From a virus: 51,378 nt of DNA. Shown here piece after piece: positions 40,108-46,207 of this stretch. Below the pieces are notes generated by a model. It was not told the origin of the DNA, searched no databases, and was given only the letters and a program-made list of their open reading frames with translations. Both the position numbers and the translations under genes were made by a program. The first letter of the stretch is position 1; each line of letters begins with the position of its first letter. The stretch lies in the IMG/VR virus record IMGVR_UViG_3300046616_000291, positions 1-51,378 of that record. The stretch is one strand, 5' to 3'.

Positions 40108-40506
40108 TCAAAAAGGTAACGCAGAATCATCGCCCTGGTTATTCAGGAAATCCCCGTTACTTGGCTGTTGGGTAGCAGGTGGCTGTTGAATTGGCGGTTG
40201 TTGACCTTGCGATCCCGCAGCCCACATATTCCAAACGCTTAGTGTATTGAAACACTTCTTTTCGTTTGTATTTTTATCAAAGTATATTTTGCCTTTGATA
40301 TTCACTTTGCAGGTTACTAAATCGCCAGTTCTGAAATTATCAAGGCTATCACAAAGATTCGAGCTGACTTCCAAAAGATATGACTGTGGGAATTGCTCAC
40401 CTGTTTCCGTTACTATAAACTTTCGTTTGTAGTAAGTTTTATCCTGGTAGGTATTGATTTCAGTTTCTTTTACTGATTCCAGTATTCCGGTTATTTCTAT
40501 GTTCAT
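40108..40506 (-). CDS. Single-stranded DNA-binding protein (DUF3127-like)
   Basis: 132 residues from MNIEITGILESVKETEINTY. The OB-fold core (about 1-85, with KRKFIVTETG, GDLVTCKVNIKGKIYFDK) matches the DUF3127 group of Bacteroidota/phage SSB-like proteins. A Pro/Gln-rich linker (GQQPPIQQPPATQQPS) leads to the acidic tip GDDSALPF, the docking tail of SSB. The longer frame up to 40668 is rejected because its first 54 codons lie in another gene and read as junk. Confidence 0.85.
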   Translation of the reverse strand: MNIEITGILESVKETEINTYQDKTYYKRKFIVTETGEQFPQSYLLEVSSNLCDSLDNFRTGDLVTCKVNIKGKIYFDKNTNEKKCFNTLSVWNMWAAGSQGQQPPIQQPPATQQPSNGDFLNNQGDDSALPF

Positions 40507-40517
40507 TTTTCTGGTTT

Positions 40518-40682
40518 TTACTTGATTATTAAATTTTCTTTGTGGCAACTGAATGTTTCGCCCCGTGAATTTGTACACAGGTAAATATCCCCATGGTCGG
40601 TGTTGTATATTGTGACCTTTAAGCCTTTTGCTGCTACTATCCGGCGTGTATCCTTTGCGCCTGTCCACTTATCAATTTTCAT
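40518..40682 (-). CDS. Hypothetical protein, 54 aa
   Basis: The start MKIDKWTGAKDTRRIVAAKG is preferred; an ATG eight codons upstream is possible. Small basic beta protein ending HKENLIIK. It sits between SSB and a helix-turn-helix-like gene. Confidence 0.5.
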   Translation of the reverse strand: MKIDKWTGAKDTRRIVAAKGLKVTIYNTDHGDIYLCTNSRGETFSCHKENLIIK

Positions 40683-40708
40683 TACGGCTGTGTGGGGTAG
40701 GGTCATGG

Positions 40709-40924
40709 CTAAAATGCTTCAAAATCCCAATTAAAATAATCCCCTTTAAATTCCTGGGGTTTTAGATCCGATGCTTGTTTTCTTATCCCCTTTTCAGCAC
40801 AAAACGTTTTTAAGTAGCTGGCGCCATACCCATACTTTTTTTGAAGCTCACCATAGGACATAGCCTTTTTATCTTTCAGTATCGCTTCCCGTTCCTCCGG
40901 TTGCAGGATTATCTTCTTTCCCAT
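40709..40924 (-). CDS. Small helix-turn-helix-like protein, 71 aa
   Basis: MGKKIILQPEEREAILKDKK is followed by MSYGELQKKYGYGASYLKTF, which has the form of a homeodomain-like/HTH recognition unit. It overlaps the end of the replication gene 40869-41756 by 56 bases in another frame. A DNA-binding role in replication or transcription is plausible. Confidence 0.5.
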   Translation of the reverse strand: MGKKIILQPEEREAILKDKKAMSYGELQKKYGYGASYLKTFCAEKGIRKQASDLKPQEFKGDYFNWDFEAF

Positions 40925-41756
40925 CGTTTGTAATTTGATCAGTAAAAAAATTATCAACGCCCTTTTCTGCCATCAACTCGAAAAAACGGAAGTACCTCAT
41001 TCGCCTGGCGTTGTTTACAATTCGTTTGTATTCAGATACAGGCAGCTCGTTGTTTTCTTCAAAATTTGAGTAGATTTTATAAATCTCACTTAAAGCTCCC
41101 TTGTCGCCCTTCTTTTTTGCTCCCTGTGTTTCGCGCCACACCTTCTCATTTTTTGACCGCAATAGCCACATATCCCATGATTCCAATGATTTTAAACCAA
41201 TAAGTCCAAACCGCCGGAGCAAAACATACTTACGGGCGATGAACGGAACAAATTCTTTCCCCATTTCTCTGAATATCCGATAGTCTTCCAGAATCCATTT
41301 TTTATAATCACCGATCGTCATTTTAACTGGAGCCTTTTGCTCCACCTTTTTTGCCTGCTCATAAGCTTCTTTTGCTATTCGTCTTTTTTCGGATTGTAGG
41401 TATCCTTCGATGAAAAACATAAAAGTCCTTGCATTCAGCCCGAAGTATTCGCCGTATTCATTGTAAATCCCATTTTTTATAGCAACCCTAATTTCTTCTA
41501 TTGTGACATGAGGGTAAAGATTAGTACACCTTTCGAGTATTTCATCGGCAAATACCATCATTTCGGGCGTTGTAATCTTTTGGCCTGAAATAGTAACCGC
41601 ATAAGCGACTATCGCCAGTATGTTGTTTGTTGCTTCCTTTGGGCTATAGGTGGATATACTTGGCATTAATGCAATGCGTATCATATCCTTTTGAGCCGGA
41701 TCAATATTCATTGCAGGAAGCATTGATTCTGATTTTATAATTCTATTGTCCTCCAT
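40869..41756 (-). CDS. Putative replication accessory protein (helicase-loader position)
   Basis: 295 residues. Helical protein with EATNNILAIVAYAVTISGQK, a YPHVTIEEIRVAIKNGIYNE segment and Lys-rich stretches (FMFFIEGYLQSEKRRIAKEA). It overlaps the initiator-like gene upstream by 14 bases, which is where phages code the helicase loader. No Walker motif is present, so it is not a DnaC-type ATPase. The assignment is positional. Confidence 0.45.
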   Translation of the reverse strand: MEDNRIIKSESMLPAMNIDPAQKDMIRIALMPSISTYSPKEATNNILAIVAYAVTISGQKITTPEMMVFADEILERCTNLYPHVTIEEIRVAIKNGIYNEYGEYFGLNARTFMFFIEGYLQSEKRRIAKEAYEQAKKVEQKAPVKMTIGDYKKWILEDYRIFREMGKEFVPFIARKYVLLRRFGLIGLKSLESWDMWLLRSKNEKVWRETQGAKKKGDKGALSEIYKIYSNFEENNELPVSEYKRIVNNARRMRYFRFFELMAEKGVDNFFTDQITNDGKEDNPATGGTGSDTER

Positions 41757-42516
41757 ATCGTATTTCGGTTAATCTTTGAGCTTCTTCCAGAGAAGATAGG
41801 TTTTGTGCTAATTTTGATTCAGTTGCTTTTGGCGAAGGATGGGATGTAAAAACATTCGCGCCGGATGGTTCGCTTTTTTTATTTTCCGGCTTAAACCAAA
41901 CAGAAATCATTTTTTGTTTCCAGTTTTTTACCTGATTCCCTTTGCTATCTTTCCATTTCCCGATGTCGTAGTAATTCCATGCTTTTTCTGCGGCCGGCGC
42001 GGTGTATCCTTTTTCTTCAAAATATTCTTTTACTTCGTCAAGTGTCGGAGGGTAGAAAATTTCCTCTTTTCTTATCTTCTTATCCTTCTTTACTTTCTTA
42101 TCTTCTTTCTCTTGTGTATCATTTGCGTTCCGTCTGCGTTCCGTCTGCGGTATTATTTGCGTTCCGTCTGCGGTATCATTTGCGTTTGTTAATTCTTGAT
42201 AAGTGTCATAATTACAGATAGTTATCCGTGTTGTAACCTTCATGTTTTCCGTGCTGATCATGTCGCAACTTTCTAACAATTTGAGGAACGCGGTTACAGT
42301 CGACTTTGTAGTCCTCCATCTTTGCGCCCAAGTCTCTAAAGAACGAACAGATTGGCCTCGGCCGCACTCTATCTTTTGACGGCCGATAATCACATCCTTA
42401 GGCTCGTAGTTGGCATTAATCAGGATGTCAAGCCACCACTTAAACCGGTTTGAATTTTCAGCCCAAAGCCAGTGATCCTGTATTTGCCTATGAATTTTTA
42501 TCCAGCCTACTGCCAT
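41743..42516 (-). CDS. Replication initiator-like protein (winged helix + DnaD-like end)
   Basis: 257 residues. The N-terminus (GWIKIHRQIQDHWLWA, FKWWLDILINANYEPKDVII, GQSVRSLETWAQRWRTTKST, VTAFLKLLE) is the winged-helix domain found in phage replisome organisers. A charged low-complexity linker (about 112-150) is followed by a C-terminal domain with PTLDEVKEYFEEKGYTAPAA and NWKQKMISVWF, common in DnaD/initiator-like phage proteins. The linker is coded by a GC-rich repeat array (42124-42188) that may be the origin. Confidence 0.7.
   Translation of the reverse strand: MAVGWIKIHRQIQDHWLWAENSNRFKWWLDILINANYEPKDVIIGRQKIECGRGQSVRSLETWAQRWRTTKSTVTAFLKLLESCDMISTENMKVTTRITICNYDTYQELTNANDTADGTQIIPQTERRRNANDTQEKEDKKVKKDKKIRKEEIFYPPTLDEVKEYFEEKGYTAPAAEKAWNYYDIGKWKDSKGNQVKNWKQKMISVWFKPENKKSEPSGANVFTSHPSPKATESKLAQNLSSLEEAQRLTEIRYGGQ
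42124..42188. repeat. Iteron-like repeats inside the initiator gene (candidate replication origin)
   Basis: TGCGTTCCGTCTGCG occurs three times, at 42124-42138, 42135-42149 and 42158-42172, with a partial copy TGCGTTTG at 42181-42188. The steps are 11, 23 and 23 bases, about one and two helical turns. A 60-base stretch with almost only purines on one strand (about 42060-42118) adjoins it. Iterons beside an AT-rich stretch within the initiator gene is the layout of the lambda origin inside gene O. Confidence 0.5.
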
Positions 42517-42535
42517 CTTTGCCTCCGTTTTTTGT

Positions 42536-43759
42536 TTACTTGTTTAATTTATTCATTTGTTCTATTACCTTGAAAATCTGGTATGCAACCTGTGGGACTA
42601 TAGCGTTCCCGTGGGCTTTTATGGATTCTTTGATCCAGTTAGAAACGGTAATTCCGTCCAATTCGGCGGGAAGCCCATCATTTCCGATACAAACTGGGGA
42701 TTGAGTTGGGAAGCCTCTGAAGTCACTGATTTCATAATTACTGTCAGGCCAATTTGCTTCCCCATTTTTATTCTTCTCTGAATTGATGGGTCGTTCATGT
42801 TGCCCCGGTCCCGATTGTCCGATGCATTTGGAGTTGGCAACATTCCCCTCCTGCTCTGTTCCTGAAGTTGCATTCCGAATCCGTTCCCGTTTATTCCCTT
42901 TGCTTTGGCTTTTTCCCTTCGGGCTTGTATCTGATCCAAATCCTGTTTCCCGCCCGTGTCCATAACTGTTGGAGTTGGAAGTAATTTCTCTGGTTGCCTT
43001 ACCACAACATCCCGAAGGTTTGATAATTGGGTTCTGCCTGGTCTGGTTATTGTCATTTCCTTTAGAATCGCCTTGTCCGTTTTCGGAGCCATGTGATCCA
43101 TTGTTGTGGGTGTCGGTAGGAGCTTCGCAACTTCCGAAAGGTTCGCTCCTCTCAAACTGTTCTCCCGATAATATCCTCCGTTCACTCCCATTCTCACGCC
43201 GCCATGATTCCCGTTTGCGTCCGTAGTCCTCGCTGTAGGCAACAAACCAAACTCTATCCCTTCTGTGGGGAGCGTTGACGGCACAAGCTGGAAGTATAAA
43301 CGGTGTGACTTCGTAGCCGATAGCTTCCAGGTCAGCCTGCACTTCGTCGAATACCAATCCCCCGTTCCAATTAATAAGGCCGCGAACATTTTCGCCCACG
43401 ACCCAGGTCGGCTGAATCTCTCGTATGACTCTAAGCATTTCCGGCCAGAGGTGGCGGTCATCGTCCTTTCCAAGTCGTTTGCCTGCGACACTGTATGGCT
43501 GGCATGATCAAGGGAAGCCACCTGTGAGAACAATGTCATCTGTTCTCCAGTGGCTTCCGAATCTTTTTGTGAGTTCTTCATTTATTTTGTCGTAAGTGAG
43601 CGTTTTAATATCGTCGTGATGGTATGCATCTGGCCAGTAATAGGATAGTATTCTGTTACAGAATGGGTTTATTTCACAACTTGATAGATTGTCCCATCCC
43701 ATCCACTCAGAAGCGAGATCAAATCCTCCTTCTCCTGAAAACAAGCTTATGTGGTGCAT
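42536..43759 (-). pseudogene. dcm: C5 cytosine DNA methyltransferase interrupted in the catalytic PCQ motif
   Basis: One continuous frame of 408 codons carries a whole C5 methyltransferase except for a TGA at codon 84. Motif I is SLFSGEGGFDLA; motif IV reads TGGFP-stop-S-CQPYSVAG; then ENV (motif VI), APHRRDRVWFVA (motif VIII), a variable target-recognition region, and HGNAIVPQVAYQIF (motif X). Removing the six bases TGATCA (43505-43510) restores GGFPCQPYS exactly. As written, 83 codons are translated from 43759 and a second open part runs 43507-42536 (first ATG at 43436-43438). It is either a broken gene, a site needing read-through, or an assembly variant. Confidence 0.8.
42619..43581 (-). 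CDS. Alternative-frame ORF of 320 codons within the methyltransferase gene
   Basis: In a second frame of the same strand, MKNSQKDSEATGEQMTLFSQ opens 320 codons to LTGSKNP. It contains FSRPGSWAKMFAALLIGTGD, CRLTWKLSATKSHRLYFQLV, repeated LLPTPT segments, and LNPQFVSEMMGFPPNWTELP. I recall sequences of this kind being predicted repeatedly beside phage cytosine methyltransferases, but part of the conservation may simply reflect the overlapping methyltransferase codons. The TGATCA insertion that stops the methyltransferase is read here as Asp-His and leaves this frame intact. Confidence 0.4.
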   Translation of the reverse strand: MKNSQKDSEATGEQMTLFSQVASLDHASHTVSQANDLERTMTATSGRKCLESYERFSRPGSWAKMFAALLIGTGDWYSTKCRLTWKLSATKSHRLYFQLVPSTLPTEGIEFGLLPTARTTDANGNHGGVRMGVNGGYYRENSLRGANLSEVAKLLPTPTTMDHMAPKTDKAILKEMTITRPGRTQLSNLRDVVVRQPEKLLPTPTVMDTGGKQDLDQIQARREKAKAKGINGNGFGMQLQEQSRRGMLPTPNASDNRDRGNMNDPSIQRRIKMGKQIGLTVIMKSVTSEASQLNPQFVSEMMGFPPNWTELPFLTGSKNP

Positions 43760-44178
43760 CGCTTCCTCCCTTTTGTAAATTGGTTATTGTGTGGGGAGTA
43801 TTTACGGGTATGTTCTGATTTAGGGAGGCATTCAAAGTTTGAAACAACATTATTTGACTTATCCTCGTCAATGTGATGTATGTCCCATCCTTCTGGAATT
43901 ATACCAACTTCTTTCTCCCAAACATACCGGTGCATTAAGTCTCTGCCTTTATTAGAAAGGCGATAATATCCATCCTTTCGGCGTGTAAATTTATTACCAT
44001 CATACATTTTGAATGGCCGTGGAATAGGAGACCTAAGTGCGAATCCTCTTAATTTAAAGGATTTGAAAAGAGATTGTCTTGTGATTCCAAAATTCCTTGC
44101 TACACGTTGTACAGAAAGACCACTCTTATACAAATCATAAGCCTTATCAAAATCAGTGCAAACGTAATTTGCTTTCAT
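43747..44178 (-). CDS. HNH endonuclease (homing type) with N-terminal HTH
   Basis: 143 residues. An N-terminal helix-turn-helix (AYDLYKSGLSVQRVARNFGI, TRQSLFKSFKLRGFAL) is followed by an HNH_3 core: YRLSNKGRDLMHRYVWEKEV, GWDIHHIDEDKSNNVVSNFE, CLPKSEHTRKY. HH and N are the nuclease residues. It ends 13 bases inside the start of the methyltransferase gene. Free-standing HNH genes of this type are usually selfish elements that cut alleles lacking them. Confidence 0.85.
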   Translation of the reverse strand: MKANYVCTDFDKAYDLYKSGLSVQRVARNFGITRQSLFKSFKLRGFALRSPIPRPFKMYDGNKFTRRKDGYYRLSNKGRDLMHRYVWEKEVGIIPEGWDIHHIDEDKSNNVVSNFECLPKSEHTRKYSPHNNQFTKGRKRCTT

Positions 44179-44231
44179 ATCTCTACTTATGTTTAAGGTT
44201 TAAAAAGAGGGTAGGGGTTAGAATAGGGTGG

Positions 44232-44408
44232 CTATGGTGTTTCAATTTCAACACTCATAATCTTTTGCTGAACTTCTATCGGTTGACCCACACAAGCTTT
44301 AGCCAATGCATCGGCGGCTACTTGTTTAGCATAATCTTCAATCGCAGAGATTCCTTTTAGGTATGAATCTGATTCAATTATTGATGCTACATAATCTGAT
44401 GTTTTCAT
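44232..44408 (-). CDS. Hypothetical protein, 58 aa
   Basis: The frame begins MKTSDYVASIIESDSYLKGI and ends IMSVEIETP. It is helical (AIEDYAKQVAADALAKACVG) and acidic, starting 60 bases after the previous stop. No family recognised. Confidence 0.55.
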   Translation of the reverse strand: MKTSDYVASIIESDSYLKGISAIEDYAKQVAADALAKACVGQPIEVQQKIMSVEIETP

Positions 44409-44467
44409 GTTTCTATAAATTAAAAAAGCCCCAGTATATGAGGCCGTGGTGAAATAAAATATATGGG

Positions 44468-44851
44468 TTAGCGAACGTTATAATTATCGTCATCTTCGTA
44501 GTCGTAGGGGTATTCAAATTGCGCCTCCCAGTTTTCCTGTTCATATTGTTTGAGCATTGCTATCTCTTTTAATGTCCTATCATGTTCAGATTTCTGCTGA
44601 ATGCGCTTGCATTCATCTTCAAAGTTTCTCATGTACAAAGCACCGTTTTGCCTGTTCGCTGCATTTGACTTAGCAACTTTATATTGTGCTACTGCCTTGT
44701 CGGTAAGCCGTTGGCATGTCTTCCTTGCTTCGTCAATCTCTACAGGGTCTAATCCATTATCATTTTCAAGCGACATGGAAGCCTCAAAGTGTGAATAATC
44801 GTAGGAAAGCATAACTTTAACCGAAGCGTTTTTAATTTTAGTTGTTTGCAT
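44468..44851 (-). CDS. Conserved phage protein, 127 aa
   Basis: MQTTKIKNASVKVMLSYDYS, SHFEASMSLENDNGLDPVEI and EARKTCQRLTDKAVAQYKVA read like a family I have seen in many Bacteroidota phages beside recombination genes. It is a strand-hairpin N-terminus followed by long helices and an acidic end (YPYDYEDDDNYN). Function unknown. Confidence 0.6.
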   Translation of the reverse strand: MQTTKIKNASVKVMLSYDYSHFEASMSLENDNGLDPVEIDEARKTCQRLTDKAVAQYKVAKSNAANRQNGALYMRNFEDECKRIQQKSEHDRTLKEIAMLKQYEQENWEAQFEYPYDYEDDDNYNVR

Positions 44852-44857
44852 AATTTG

Positions 44858-45355
44858 TTATTTTAAAAGGTAAGGCGATATTTTATTTATCTCCCCCTCT
44901 GTTAAATGGGGTAGTAGTAGTAGAACTCTTTCACGAATTAGTGAAGCTATTTTTGCCTCTTTCATAAATCGTTCGGTCTGCAGGTCAAATTTTGAATGTT
45001 CAAAGGCACACAGGTAAATAATATTTAGTGGGCATGTAGAAACGGAAGGATAGCCTGACTTGCTAAGAATGTGTGCAATAATTGTCCTCGGATTTATGAA
45101 GGTTGAATCAAGAAGAGGCATACCAGATTCCATGCAGTTTAAAGGTGCCTGTGCCAACATCTGATTATAGAAAAGGGTAAGCTTTTGTTTTTCTGCTTTA
45201 TCCTTTGGTATCGCTTCTTTTTTCTTAGCACTTATTTTAGGAATCACACACTTTTCTTTCTTTGGCTTCTCTACTCCCATTTGCTTTGCGTGAAGTGTGC
45301 ACCATAATTTACCATCCGGAGTTGGGGCGGTGCACCGGTACCATGAACAAGCCAT
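44858..45355 (-). CDS. HNH-like/NinG-like protein with CxxC knuckles
   Basis: 165 residues. The N-terminus has MACSWYRCTAPTPDGKLWCT with a set of Cys and His (zinc), then a Lys-rich linker. The core LNCMESGMPLLDSTFINPRT, AHILSKSGYPSVSTCPLNII, YLCAFEHSKFD has the shape of an HNH nuclease (AHI, N, H) as in NinG-type recombination proteins. The catalytic set is not certain. Confidence 0.55.
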   Translation of the reverse strand: MACSWYRCTAPTPDGKLWCTLHAKQMGVEKPKKEKCVIPKISAKKKEAIPKDKAEKQKLTLFYNQMLAQAPLNCMESGMPLLDSTFINPRTIIAHILSKSGYPSVSTCPLNIIYLCAFEHSKFDLQTERFMKEAKIASLIRERVLLLLPHLTEGEINKISPYLLK

Positions 45356-45357
45356 GA

Positions 45358-45840
45358 TTAAGCAATTAATGACATCATGAAAACAATATCATCCTTATGC
45401 TTATATCGTGTGAAATGATCTCCATAAGAATGCATTACTTTAAGTTTCAGTATTTCAAAGAAAGCAATACAATTAAAGCCAGCCTTTTGAACTATTATTA
45501 ATTCTGGAACCGTTTCATCAGTTGGGGTAAATACATCAACAGCAATCCCTTTGTATTTGTAAGAACTGCGTTCATAATAATCGTCATCATATTCATTGTT
45601 ATTTGAATTGTTCGCATATGGAACCATGCCATCTGGTTTCGTGAATATTTTGCCGTATGGAAGATAAATATCAATGTCTTTTGGGGTTCGCCTGGTCTTT
45701 AATTCCTGAACATGAAGAGCAACGCTACCAGAAAGTTTACAATACGGGTTAACTTCTAATATATCCTTTGCAATAATTGTTAAGTCGGAAACACATGGTT
45801 CTTTTACGATGTCTAAATTCTTTAATGATTCTAAATCCAT
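45358..45840 (-). CDS. Nucleotidyltransferase-fold protein
   Basis: 160 residues. The DNA polymerase beta-like nucleotidyltransferase signature is present: GSVALH (38-43), KDIDIYLP with the DxD pair (55 and 57), and a third acidic residue in GIAVDVF (D102). The C-terminus (EILKLKVMHSYGDHFTRYKH, KDDIVFMM) is the helical part seen in AbiEii/MNT-like enzymes. Such enzymes transfer nucleotides to RNA or protein and occur in toxin-antitoxin and abortive-infection systems. No partner gene of the usual type is next to it. Confidence 0.6.
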   Translation of the reverse strand: MDLESLKNLDIVKEPCVSDLTIIAKDILEVNPYCKLSGSVALHVQELKTRRTPKDIDIYLPYGKIFTKPDGMVPYANNSNNNEYDDDYYERSSYKYKGIAVDVFTPTDETVPELIIVQKAGFNCIAFFEILKLKVMHSYGDHFTRYKHKDDIVFMMSLIA

Positions 45841-45952
45841 TATTTTAAGTTTTAAACGTGATTAAATAAAAATTGTCAGCCCTAAGAATAAAGCCGACTT
45901 ACTCCTATGTTAAACCAATCTATTCACCCATGAAAGCGAATAAGATGTTACA

Positions 45953-46207
45953 CTATAATTTTATGGTTATTTCTTTTACTCCGAGCCTTTTTGCATAGGC
46001 AATTATTTGCTCGGTCTTTTCAGTTTGGCGGTTGTGCTCAATAGCTGAAAGATTGGAAGATGATCCGAAATGATCAGGACAGTAAGCCACCATTTCCTTT
46101 GTCATCATCTTCATTGACTTCCGGTATGGCCTCATTTGGGATATAAGCCCATTTTTAGCTATGTCCCGCCCATCCAGAATGATTTTAGTTATTGTGAATG
46201 GTGTCAT
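45953..46207 (-). CDS. Hypothetical protein, 84 aa
   Basis: A basic protein starting MTPFTITKIILDGRDIAKNG, with a Met/Lys-rich middle (RPYRKSMKMMTKEMVAYCPD) and a helix-strand end (AYAKRLGVKEITIKL). It overlaps the nuclease-translocase gene by four bases (ATGA), so the two are coupled. Role unknown. Confidence 0.55.
   Translation of the reverse strand: MTPFTITKIILDGRDIAKNGLISQMRPYRKSMKMMTKEMVAYCPDHFGSSSNLSAIEHNRQTEKTEQIIAYAKRLGVKEITIKL

Noticed and set aside
40507-40668. Long N-terminal extension of the SSB frame
   Set aside because: Its 54 codons overlap a separate small gene in another frame and are basic and unlike SSB; MNIEIT at 40506 is the family-typical start.
42783-43507. Several plus-strand frames across the methyltransferase region
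   Set aside because: They mirror the minus-strand coding repeats and have no start signals.
43505-43513. Genome-wide recoding of TGA as an amino acid
   Set aside because: TGA is used as a normal stop in many genes, often in ATGA start-stop overlaps, so a changed code cannot explain the methyltransferase TGA.
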